A DNA stretch of 5,117 nt. Source: UBA6136 sp041178325. Its GTDB lineage: Bacteria; Pseudomonadota; Gammaproteobacteria; Methylococcales; Methylococcaceae. The stretch is from NCBI GenBank assembly GCA_041178325.1, contig JBEGVN010000048.1, forward strand, positions 1 through 5,117, read 5' to 3'. Shown here one piece after another: positions 1-5,059 of this stretch; position 1 is the stretch's first letter, and the number at the start of each line of letters is the position of its first letter. A program made the translations under genes and the position numbers. The notes beneath the pieces were generated by a model, which saw only the letters and a program-made list of their open reading frames with translations, made no database searches and was not told the DNA's origin.

Positions 1-118
1 CCGACTTCCTGAAGAATGAAATGAAGAAACAGGCCGGATGGATACCGAAGATGCCCTCGGTCGTCCTGCGACGCACTGACTCAAAGCCTCGGGGGTCGGC
101 GTGCATCCATGCACTTCT
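1..118. other. Left-edge stretch without a confident gene
   Basis: One plus-strand frame (from base 3 to about 179) and two minus-strand frames stay open across this stretch. None has a convincing ribosome binding site or a product I recognise, and the plus frame runs on into the antisense of the NUDIX gene. A short perfect inverted repeat, GTGCAT-CC-ATGCAC, lies at 101-114, just 3' of the NUDIX stop codon. It has no T-run, so I do not call it a terminator. The stretch could be the 3' end of a gene entering from the left or plain intergenic DNA. Confidence 0.3.
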
Positions 119-649
119 TCATAGCGAAAGGACTTCTTCACGAAAACGGTATACGCCCTCGCGGCGGTCGCTAAAGTAGTATTTAAGCGTTAGACGAACG
201 GTTTCGAAGGCCAAATTTTCCCAGGGAATATCCTCCTCCCGAAACAGCCGAACCTCCAAACTTTCAGTACCTGCACCGAATTCTGGCTGGGGCATGGTCG
301 CCCGATAAAAAACATAGACCTGAGAGAGATCGGGGAGACTCAACAAGGTATAGGCCTCATCGAGCTGGACCTTCACCTGTGCCTCCTCCCAGGCTTCCCT
401 TCGAGCGGCCTCGCAAACCGATTCACCAAGTTCCATGAAGCCTGCAGGCAATGTCCAATATCCCAGGCGCGGTTCTATCGCGCGACGGCACAAAAGAACC
501 TCATCCCCAAAAACCGGCAAGCACCCGGCAATCATTTTAGGGTTCTGATAGTGGACGGTACCGCAGGCCGAACAGACATGACGCTGACGGTCATCACCGG
601 AAGGAATCTCAAACCGCAGAGGTTCGCTACAATCAGGGCAAAATTTCAT
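119..649 (-). CDS. NUDIX hydrolase with N-terminal zinc ribbon
   Basis: This is a cytoplasmic hydrolase of nucleoside diphosphate-linked substrates; the exact substrate (for example ADP-ribose, a dinucleotide or an oxidised nucleotide) cannot be read from the sequence. With the start at base 649 the protein has 176 residues. Residues 4-29 form a CPxC...CxxC zinc ribbon (C4, C7, C26, C29) of the Nudix_N_2 type. The Nudix box runs over residues 70-92 and fits GX5EX7REUXEEXGU (G70, E76, R84, E85, E88, E89), except that the late glycine is Q91. The catalytic and metal-binding acidic residues are all present. The C-terminal part (ESLEVRLFREEDIPW, then a YYFSDRR segment) matches the conserved tail of this zinc-ribbon NUDIX subfamily. 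The frame extends upstream to an ATG at 706, but the family begins at MKFCPDC and an AGGGG lies just before 649, so I prefer 649. The gene is divergent from yicC. Confidence 0.9.
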   Translation of the reverse strand: MKFCPDCSEPLRFEIPSGDDRQRHVCSACGTVHYQNPKMIAGCLPVFGDEVLLCRRAIEPRLGYWTLPAGFMELGESVCEAARREAWEEAQVKVQLDEAYTLLSLPDLSQVYVFYRATMPQPEFGAGTESLEVRLFREEDIPWENLAFETVRLTLKYYFSDRREGVYRFREEVLSL

Positions 650-704
650 ACCCCTATTGTGAACTGGTTTCGATTCCCTGTCCCCCACTCGACGAGATAT
701 CACC
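650..704. promoter_or_regulatory. Divergent intergenic region, NUDIX gene / yicC
   Basis: These 55 bases must carry the 5' ends of two divergent genes if the NUDIX protein starts at 649. An AGGGG on the minus strand lies immediately upstream of 649, and only a weak GACGAG precedes the yicC ATG at 705. I see no -35/-10 pair good enough to place on either strand, so promoters probably overlap the coding starts. Confidence 0.35.
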
Positions 705-1592
705 ATGCCCTATGTCGCTTATGCCACCCACAGCATGACCGGTTTTGCGACTCGCAAAACCAAATGGAATGACTGGGAGGTCGTGTGGGAACTTAAAAGC
801 GTCAATAACCGCTTTCTTGATGCCTCAGTGCGACTCCCCGAATGGCTTCGCTCGCTCGAAACCGAGATGCGTTCAATCATTACCAAAAAAATCCGCAGAG
901 GGCGTGTTGACGCCACACTGACCATGAAGCGCCTGGGGGAGACTGGCACAGGATTATCAGTGAACCATGAGGCATTGAAGGGGCTGACTGAAACGCTTTA
1001 TGAAATTCATAACGTTAAGGGGCTCCAAATTTCGCCCCCCACTTCTCTGGATCTTCTCAAATGGCCCGGCATTGTGATCGAGGCTGAAATTGATCGGGAA
1101 GCATTGAGTCAGATTCTGATTCATCTATTGCAAGACTCCCTTGAGGATCTTGTGATTTCAAGGAAAACTGAGGGAGCAGCCATCGCCGCACTCATCGCAC
1201 AGCGCTGTGAGCAGATCCAAAATGAAGTGAACGGCGCCAAAAAAAGGATGCCGGAGGTCATGCGTCTGGTAAGGGAAAGGCTTATCGGAAAAGCACAAGA
1301 GCTGTCCCAAAACCTCGATCAGGATCGATTGGAACAGGAAATACTGTTCTACGCCCAGAAATTGGATGTTGCCGAGGAGTTGGACCGATTAGAACTGCAC
1401 CTCGTCGAGATGGACCGATCGTTGAAGAACCCCGAGCCGATCGGGAGGCGTCTTGATTTTTTAACTCAGGAATTGAACCGAGAGGCCAATACGCTGGGGT
1501 CAAAATCACAAGACGCCGAGATGACTCGCTGTTCCGTGGATATCAAAGTCCTCATCGAACAGATAAAGGAACAGGTGCAAAATATCGAGTAA
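705..1592 (+). CDS. yicC: YicC family endoribonuclease
   Basis: This is a YicC/YloC-family protein of 295 residues, full length for the family (about 290). The N-terminal YicC_N domain opens with the signature SMTGFA (residues 10-15), followed by WELKSVNNRFLD and RLPEWLRSLE. The C-terminal DUF1732 domain ends with the very conserved block GRRLDFLTQELNREANTLGS and then DAEMTRCSVDIKVLIEQIKEQVQNIE. Family knowledge: E. coli YicC is an RNase reported to act on the small RNA RyhB, and the family forms oligomeric, metal-dependent endoribonucleases in the cytoplasm. Its RNA targets here are unknown. ATG 705 gives a 9-residue lead before SMTGFA, slightly longer than the usual 3 residues; an in-frame ATG at 735 would cut into the signature, so 705 is preferred. 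Unlike many genomes, no gmk or rpoZ follows; the next gene is convergent. Confidence 0.93.
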   Translation: MPYVAYATHSMTGFATRKTKWNDWEVVWELKSVNNRFLDASVRLPEWLRSLETEMRSIITKKIRRGRVDATLTMKRLGETGTGLSVNHEALKGLTETLYEIHNVKGLQISPPTSLDLLKWPGIVIEAEIDREALSQILIHLLQDSLEDLVISRKTEGAAIAALIAQRCEQIQNEVNGAKKRMPEVMRLVRERLIGKAQELSQNLDQDRLEQEILFYAQKLDVAEELDRLELHLVEMDRSLKNPEPIGRRLDFLTQELNREANTLGSKSQDAEMTRCSVDIKVLIEQIKEQVQNIE

Positions 1593-1596
1593 GGCT

Positions 1597-1809
1597 TTAA
1601 CTTTTCTGCTTTAGCGGTTGTAACTGAGGAACCTTGCCCCTCCTCCTTTCGGAATAAATCGACCCATTTCGGGGCGCATCGAAATGCTGTGTAACTTTTT
1701 GCCCGTGACTTGGTTGATCTTCTGCCTGAATCAGGCGAACCGTGGCCATACCGATAAATATCACACAGGCTAGGATGCTCAACACAACGAAAAGACTGAT
1801 GATTTCCAT
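1597..1809 (-). CDS. Small single-span membrane protein, hypothetical
   Basis: This 70-residue protein has a strongly hydrophobic stretch at residues 3-25 (IISLFVVLSILACVIFIGM), a typical transmembrane helix. It is followed by a polar tail rich in Arg, Lys and Gln (SERRRGK and LKQKS), which should be cytoplasmic by the positive-inside rule. An AGGG lies 7 bases upstream of the ATG. The gene fills the space between yicC and the lipoprotein gene almost exactly: its stop is 4 bases from the yicC stop (convergent), and its start leaves 116 bases to the preferred start of the divergent lipoprotein gene. That fit, the TM segment and the SD support a real gene, but I recognise no family. A chance open frame remains possible. 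Confidence 0.45.
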   Translation of the reverse strand: MEIISLFVVLSILACVIFIGMATVRLIQAEDQPSHGQKVTQHFDAPRNGSIYSERRRGKVPQLQPLKQKS

Positions 1810-1925
1810 GGGGATACCCTGAGTTGTGGCTGCTCGAGGACAACAATGCTCCTTTTTTATTGCTAAATCAGCCCCCTAAAGAAATAGTCACTATCAATAT
1901 CTATTTCATAATCCAAGCTTATCCA
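1810..1925. promoter_or_regulatory. Divergent intergenic region with candidate promoter
   Basis: This AT-rich spacer separates the small membrane protein gene from the lipoprotein gene. On the plus strand TAGTCA (1885-1890; 4 of 6 to the -35 consensus) and CATAAT (1907-1912; 5 of 6 to the -10) are spaced 16 bases apart. Transcription would begin around 1919, leaving almost no leader before the ATG at 1926. That agrees with the absence of a Shine-Dalgarno sequence there but makes the assignment uncertain. Confidence 0.25.
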
Positions 1926-2327
1926 ATGCATAAGGCCATCAAGAGAAACACAGGGTCCTTGGCCCTACTGAATACGATGCTGATTTTGTCCCTCGCGGCC
2001 TGCAGCTCGATAAAGGGAGCATCCCCCACCAAGCCCGATCCCCAGAAGGTCCAGCAGGCTTCGATCATGACGAACAAATGCCTATTGAATCATCACGATA
2101 TCCCAGGCAGCCTGAGTAAGCGGCAGGAGTGTCTAAATCAGGCCTCCGCTATGCTGATGGATGGATATGGGCCCGAAATACAAAATGTCGCCCGAATGTG
2201 TGCACAGAAACTGATTCAACTGGCTGCTGCAGGAGATGCAGGACAGATCGACCTTAAAGGCTACCAACAGAAAAGGGAAATGCTAAAGATAGAATGCGCG
2301 CAGGCGGCTCAATCCGCACAAAGGTAG
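1926..2327 (+). CDS. Small cysteine-containing lipoprotein, hypothetical
   Basis: The gene encodes a 133-residue protein with a clear lipoprotein signal peptide. A basic n-region (MHKAIKRN) leads into a hydrophobic core (LALLNTMLILS) and the lipobox L-A-A-C, with the lipidated cysteine at residue 26. The residue after it is serine, which favours outer-membrane sorting in the E. coli rule. The mature part (about 108 residues) is mostly polar and probably helical, with four further cysteines in the contexts TNKCLL, QECLNQ, ARMCAQ and IECAQA; they could form two disulfides in the periplasm. I do not recognise a family. The frame stays open up to 1824, but a start there would place 34 residues before the signal peptide; ATG 1926 fits best, and ATG 1977 would give a signal lacking its basic residues. 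No good SD is visible. The transposable element lies 34 bases beyond the stop. Confidence 0.75.
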   Translation: MHKAIKRNTGSLALLNTMLILSLAACSSIKGASPTKPDPQKVQQASIMTNKCLLNHHDIPGSLSKRQECLNQASAMLMDGYGPEIQNVARMCAQKLIQLAAAGDAGQIDLKGYQQKREMLKIECAQAAQSAQR

Positions 2328-2333
2328 GTTTGG

Positions 2334-2346
2334 CACCCTTCGGGTG
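2334..2346 (+). terminator. Short hairpin after the lipoprotein gene
   Basis: CACCC-TTC-GGGTG forms a 5-bp GC-rich stem six bases after the lipoprotein stop. No T-run follows (GGATCTTAAC), so it is at most a weak terminator or an mRNA 3' end stabiliser. Confidence 0.3.
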
Positions 2347-2357
2347 GGATCTTAACG

Positions 2358-2361
2358 CTAG
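2358..2361. repeat. Left CTAG target-site duplication
   Basis: CTAG directly abuts the left inverted repeat and is matched by CTAG at 4997-5000. IS5-group elements are known to duplicate 4-bp YTAR targets, which CTAG fits. Because CTAG is its own reverse complement it could formally be an extension of the inverted repeats, but similarity between the ends stops exactly outside it. Confidence 0.75.
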
Positions 2362-2380
2362 GGAATCACGGATTAATACG
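2362..2380 (+). repeat. Left terminal inverted repeat (IRL)
   Basis: GGAATCACGGATTAATACG. Its inverted partner is at 4978-4996. The first 12 bases are identical in both ends, with differences at positions 13 and 17 only. Confidence 0.85.
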
Positions 2381-2522
2381 CCAGCATAGGCATATCGTAG
2401 AGGGCGGTCTGGGTTCACTTTAATTCTATGGTTGACGCATGCCTGAAACGATTCTCGGCCCGTTAACGAGTGAGCTGATGATTTAAAAAAGCCGTTTTCT
2501 CGGGAGTGTGGAACCTTCAAGG
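2381..2522. other. Left subterminal region of the element, non-coding
   Basis: This stretch lies between the left terminus and the hairpin behind the YHYH gene. It contains the palindrome CGTTAACG (2461-2468), embedded between CTCG and CGAG, and an A-run at 2485-2490. I see no supported coding frame; a minus-strand frame that crosses it also crosses the element boundary and is a shadow. Confidence 0.4.
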
Positions 2523-2545
2523 AATCGGGGGCATTGCCCCCGATT
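2523..2545. terminator. Strong stem-loop at the 3' end of the YHYH gene
   Basis: AATCGGGGGC-ATT-GCCCCCGATT is a perfect 10-bp stem with a 3-base loop, about 25 bases past the YHYH stop codon (minus strand). The T-rich tail (TTTTCTT, 2544-2550) is on the plus strand, so as a rho-independent terminator it works best against plus-strand transcripts entering from the lipoprotein side. The minus-strand tail (GATTCCTTG) is poor. It may therefore act both as the 3' end of the YHYH transcript and as insulation against transcription entering the element from the left. Confidence 0.65.
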
Positions 2546-2570
2546 TTCTTAATGCAATTTCGTTTATCGA

Positions 2571-3665
2571 TCAATGCATTTGTTGGATTAGATCCTGACT
2601 CAAAGGTACGCGTGGAGGGTACTTCTCAGCAAACCCCTCAGGAAAACCGTGGCTAGCGGCTGAGTGTGATGGTAAGGAATTGAAAACAAGTGGCTTTCCA
2701 TCGCCGCCGCCTGGTCCAAACGCATTGAAATTAGATGGCTTTCCACGGTAGCAGCCAGGTCCATAGGGGTACTGGCTGTTGAGGTGGTAGTGGTACATAG
2801 TCCGCCACTTGCCATCCCATTTGATACGTCCCGTATGTCCATGACACTCATCGAGGTCGTCATTGGTGAGGAGGATGCCATTGTCACCGCGGGGGCCATA
2901 GATCCCAAAACCATCCATGGCATAACCAAAGAGCGGCGAGTGGGAGCTGGCGCTACCTTGGTTTGGAATACATTTCCAAGAGTACCCGTGGTAATGGTAT
3001 TCCTTGTTGAAAGGATGTCCCCAACACTCATCAACCGGCAGCGCGGCAATAGGATCAACAGGGGTGCTGCCATAAGCCAGATTGATGTGCCACACCGTGT
3101 GTGTCTGGGTGGCGACACCCATCACCAAGGAGGTCATGCAATAGGGGGTCTTCGAATATGTCGGATTTCTTGGAACTGTAATGTCGAGATCATAGCGGGC
3201 AATCGGGATCGCTGCTGAGCTCGAATAACCCGGCCCACCCGGGGCGGCTGCATACCACGAATAAGCCGGAGTCCCTTCTTGTACTGGAAAAACACCGGTA
3301 TTGTGAGTGGGTAAGCCGTTCCCTTTAAAGTGACGCTTAGTATTGGATACCGTGGTCTTGAAGATAGACCTTCCATTGCTCACACTTCCCGATACGAAGG
3401 GAAAGGATGAAACATCAACATAATCGACCGAGTTTCCATAGGAAGAGACCCAAGGGGTCCCTGCGTTAGAGAGTGTTATGGGCGCTTTGATCTCAGCAAG
3501 GCAAACATACTGGCCGTTCACTTGTGCTTTGTTTAACACCAGCCCATTTGCTGCACTTCTTAAATAGAGCGGTGGTTCAGTGATTGGTGGGTCAGCATAG
3601 ACGGGAGCGAGGGTCCTCAAGCAAATGGTGAAGGCGCCTGCAGCCAAAATCAGTAGCTTCCTCAT
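2571..3665 (-). CDS. Exported YHYH domain-containing protein (passenger)
   Basis: The 364-residue protein begins with a Sec signal peptide (MRKLLILAAG core, likely cleavage after VYA at residue 24), so it is exported to the periplasm or beyond. It has the features of the YHYH-domain family (Pfam YHYH): YHYH at residues 223-226 and again at 291-294, the GYAMDGFGIYG block at 247-257, and DECHGH at 272-277. The mature chain has six cysteines (55, 176, 214, 232, 274, 305), enough for three disulfides. The clustered His, Asp and Cys residues suggest metal binding, but this is inference; the family has no established function that I know of. A GGAG lies 7 bases upstream of the ATG, so the start is secure. 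The gene is intact, is divergent from the transposase and lies inside the inverted repeats, so it appears to travel with the element. It has no visible role in transposition. Confidence 0.88.
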   Translation of the reverse strand: MRKLLILAAGAFTICLRTLAPVYADPPITEPPLYLRSAANGLVLNKAQVNGQYVCLAEIKAPITLSNAGTPWVSSYGNSVDYVDVSSFPFVSGSVSNGRSIFKTTVSNTKRHFKGNGLPTHNTGVFPVQEGTPAYSWYAAAPGGPGYSSSAAIPIARYDLDITVPRNPTYSKTPYCMTSLVMGVATQTHTVWHINLAYGSTPVDPIAALPVDECWGHPFNKEYHYHGYSWKCIPNQGSASSHSPLFGYAMDGFGIYGPRGDNGILLTNDDLDECHGHTGRIKWDGKWRTMYHYHLNSQYPYGPGCYRGKPSNFNAFGPGGGDGKPLVFNSLPSHSAASHGFPEGFAEKYPPRVPLSQDLIQQMH

Positions 3666-3860
3666 GCCTAAACTCCATGGTGATACGGTTAATACAATCT
3701 CTTTTGTATCGGTTTTTTCTAATCAAGGTAATCCTTCGATCGTAGGAGTGAGGTACTTGCTCTCGGGAGCCGCGGATTTGATCGGTGAACCCGGTAACCT
3801 CAGGGCTCCCGGCCAGTAAAATAGATGGCAGTTCTTCCGACCGCCAATCAACGTAAGGCG
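3666..3860. promoter_or_regulatory. Divergent control region, YHYH gene / transposase
   Basis: This region must contain the promoters of both element genes. Visible structure, left to right: the minus-strand SD GGAG of the YHYH gene (3673-3676); an imperfect copy of the left terminus (3679-3695); an AT-rich inverted repeat ATACAA/TTGTAT (3692-3709) followed by T6 at 3713-3718; and a GC-rich 8-bp inverted repeat (3764-3811). A sequence TTGATT (about 3720-3725 on the minus strand) resembles a -35 for the YHYH gene, but no -10 sits at the right spacing, so I do not place a promoter. Confidence 0.4.
3764..3811. repeat. Inverted repeat upstream of the transposase
   Basis: CGGGAGCC (3764-3771) and GGCTCCCG (3804-3811) are perfect 8-bp inverted repeats separated by 32 bases. 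In RNA they would form a stem just before the transposase start. In many insertion sequences such structures hide the ribosome binding site in transcripts that enter from outside; whether that applies here is inference, since the SD itself is not within the stem. Confidence 0.5.
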
Positions 3861-4838
3861 ATGCAGCAACAAACCAGCTTTCTGGACGTGCTTCTTCAAA
3901 ACAAGTCTCGTCAGACACGCCGCGAGGTATTCCTCTCTCAAATGGAGAGGTCGATTCCTTGGGCACTCTCGGTGGCGTTGATCGAACCGTTCTACCCGAC
4001 GGGTGAATGTGGCCGTCCGCCGATCGACATTGAACGGATGCTGCGCCTCTATTTCGTGCAACTCTGGTACAACTTTTCCGCTGAAGACACTGAAGAAGCC
4101 CTCTATGACATGCCTGTGCTGGCGGGGTTTGTCGGCATCGACCTGACCTCCGAGCGCGTCCCGGACTCCACAACTCTGAAGAACTTCCGCCATCTGTTGG
4201 AAGAGAACGAACTGGCTCCCAAGATTCTGGATCAAATCAATGCCCTCCTGGCTGACAAAGGGTTGATGCTCAGAGAGGGGACCATCGTGGATGCGACGCT
4301 CATAGCGGCTCCCCCCTCGACCAAAAATAAGGACAAAACCCGCGACCCAGAGATGCACCAAGCCAAGAAGGGCAACGAGTGGCACTTCGGGATGAAAATG
4401 CATATCGGCGTAGACGTCATCTCAGGCCTCACCCACACCGCTGTAGGCACCGCAGCCAATGTCAGCGATGTCGCTATGGCAGGACAGTTGCTCCGATCGG
4501 ATGACAAAATTGTCTTTGCTGATGCGGGCTATACGGGTGCCGCGAAGCGACCCGAGAATGAAGGCAAGGATGTTGATTGGCAGGTTGCCCGTAAGCGCGG
4601 CCAGGTGAAGAAGCTCCCTGAGGGCGAAGTCAAAGGACTGACCCAATACGCGGAACGACTGAAAGCCAGCGTCAGGGCGCGCGTGGAGCACCCCTTTCAC
4701 ATCGTCAAGAATCTCTTTGGCCATCGGAAAACCCGCTATCGCGGCATTGCGAAGAACGAAAGCCAATGGCGAGTCCTGTTTGCTTTGGCCAACGTATACA
4801 TGACCCGCAAAAAGGTAATGGCTGGGGGACTGGCATGA
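3861..4838 (+). CDS. IS5 family (IS5 group) DDE transposase
   Basis: The enzyme cuts and joins the element ends. From ATG 3861 it has 325 residues, like the IS5 transposase itself (326). The N-terminus (KSRQTRREVFLSQMERSIPW, then IEPFYP and GRPPIDIERMLR) is the IS5-group DNA-binding region. The catalytic triad is visible as D144 in TIVDATLI, D221 in FADAGYTG and E276 in RARVEHPFHIVK, with the accompanying R272 and K283 spaced as in the R-x3-E-x6-K signature. STKNKDKTRDPEMHQAKKGN and WHFGMKMHIGVD are IS5-group hallmarks. No frameshift or internal stop is present, so it is probably active. The frame extends to an ATG at 3825, adding 12 residues without family counterpart; MQQQTSFLDV is the normal beginning of this group. 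The AAGG before 3861 is only 2 bases from the ATG, so translation is probably weak, as is usual for transposases. Confidence 0.93.
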   Translation: MQQQTSFLDVLLQNKSRQTRREVFLSQMERSIPWALSVALIEPFYPTGECGRPPIDIERMLRLYFVQLWYNFSAEDTEEALYDMPVLAGFVGIDLTSERVPDSTTLKNFRHLLEENELAPKILDQINALLADKGLMLREGTIVDATLIAAPPSTKNKDKTRDPEMHQAKKGNEWHFGMKMHIGVDVISGLTHTAVGTAANVSDVAMAGQLLRSDDKIVFADAGYTGAAKRPENEGKDVDWQVARKRGQVKKLPEGEVKGLTQYAERLKASVRARVEHPFHIVKNLFGHRKTRYRGIAKNESQWRVLFALANVYMTRKKVMAGGLA

Positions 4839-4977
4839 ACTATCAGCGTCAGTGCGCCCAAAAATCAACGCGGGGCGTGAAAACCGTCATTTTTCGATAC
4901 ATCGAGCGTGATTCATGACCATTGAATCCATGTTTTTTCAAAAAATTAGGTTTTGGGACTCGCGCGTGAGTCATAAC
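4839..4977. other. Right subterminal region of the element
   Basis: This non-coding stretch lies between the transposase stop and the right terminus. It holds a short inverted repeat TCGAT-AC-ATCGA (4894-4905), the first copy of a subterminal direct repeat (4906-4932), a T6-C-A6 palindrome (4933-4945) and a near-palindrome GACTCGCGCGTGAGTC (4957-4972). A 27-codon frame, ATG 4835 to TGA 4918, overlaps the transposase stop as ATGA, but it has no recognisable product and I do not call it a gene. Confidence 0.5.
4906..4932 (+). repeat. Subterminal direct repeat, copy 1
   Basis: GCGTGATTCATGACCATTGA plus TCCATG-type continuation. It resembles 4964-4991: GCGTGA, TCAT, ACC, ATTGA, TCC and TG blocks are shared in the same order with a few substitutions and small gaps. 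Copy 2 runs into the right inverted repeat. Confidence 0.55.
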
Positions 4978-4991
4978 CGCATTGATCCGTG
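4964..4991 (+). repeat. Subterminal direct repeat, copy 2
   Basis: GCGTGAGTCATAACCGCATT followed by GATCCGTG. It overlaps the outer right inverted repeat (4978-4996) and is the partner of 4906-4932. The spacing of about 58 bases between copies suggests a repeated transposase contact, but that is inference. Confidence 0.55.
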
Positions 4992-4996
4992 ATTCC
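4978..4996 (-). repeat. Right terminal inverted repeat (IRR)
   Basis: CGCATTGATCCGTGATTCC, the inverted partner of 2362-2380, matching at 17 of 19 positions. It ends immediately before CTAG. Confidence 0.88.
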
Positions 4997-5000
4997 CTAG
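4997..5000. repeat. Right CTAG target-site duplication
   Basis: CTAG directly following the right inverted repeat, equal to 2358-2361. Outside it the flanks (GAAATG on the right, AACG on the left) show no further inverted similarity. Confidence 0.75.
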
Positions 5001-5031
5001 GAAATGTGGACGTATTAATAGTTATATTCGC

Positions 5032-5059
5032 AGGAGGGCACTCTTGAAATTTCGCCCTC
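5032..5059 (+). promoter_or_regulatory. Strong SD within a hairpin
   Basis: AGGAGG (5032-5037) is a near-perfect ribosome binding site. GAGGGC (5034-5039) can pair with GCCCTC (5054-5059) over a 14-base loop that contains the TTG at 5044, so the hairpin would hide part of the SD. This could tune translation of whatever starts here; no expression evidence is available. Confidence 0.35.

Larger units (their letters stand above)
2362..4996 (+). mobile_element. IS5-group element carrying a YHYH passenger gene
   Basis: This 2635-bp element is bounded by 19-bp inverted repeats that agree at 17 of 19 positions, each flanked by CTAG. It holds a complete IS5-group transposase on the right and a complete exported YHYH-domain protein gene on the left, in divergent orientation. 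Normal IS5-group elements are about 1.2-1.35 kb with only the transposase, and their left end lies close to the transposase start. Here the nearest well-matched left terminus is about 1.5 kb upstream of it, with the YHYH gene in between. The simplest reading is one transposable unit with a cargo gene (a transporter IS). An alternative is that the left terminus belongs to a related defective copy and that the similarity to the right end is incidental to the YHYH gene. The precise repeats and CTAG flanks argue against that, and both genes look intact. Confidence 0.8.

Noticed and set aside
551..772. Plus-strand 73-codon frame overlapping the NUDIX and yicC starts
   Set aside because: Antisense to the zinc ribbon coding region and out of frame with yicC; both real genes are strongly supported.
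2254..2574. Minus-strand open frame of 106 codons
   Set aside because: It runs across the left boundary of the element, its terminal repeat and the strong hairpin, overlaps the lipoprotein gene antisense and begins at a TTG without SD; no sign of a real protein.
2600..3118. 172-codon minus-strand frame inside the YHYH gene
   Set aside because: Same-strand shadow of the YHYH coding sequence, with low-complexity Met/Thr/Ser-rich translation and no family features.
3692..3718. ATACAA/TTGTAT hairpin followed by six Ts, as a plus-strand terminator
   Set aside because: The 6-bp stem is AT-rich and three bases separate it from the T-run, and there is no plus-strand gene upstream for it to end; left as structure only.
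3592..4403. Two long minus-strand frames opposite the transposase (3592-4173 and 3723-4403)
   Set aside because: They are antisense to a transposase with a complete catalytic triad, and their translations show no recognisable domains; typical antisense shadows.
4422..4868. 148-codon minus-strand frame at the right of the transposase
   Set aside because: Antisense to the conserved DDE C-terminal part; no SD or domain.
4835..4918. 27-codon frame overlapping the transposase stop (ATGA)
   Set aside because: The overlap is suggestive of coupling, but the peptide is short, has no recognisable features and covers the element's terminal repeats, so it is probably chance.
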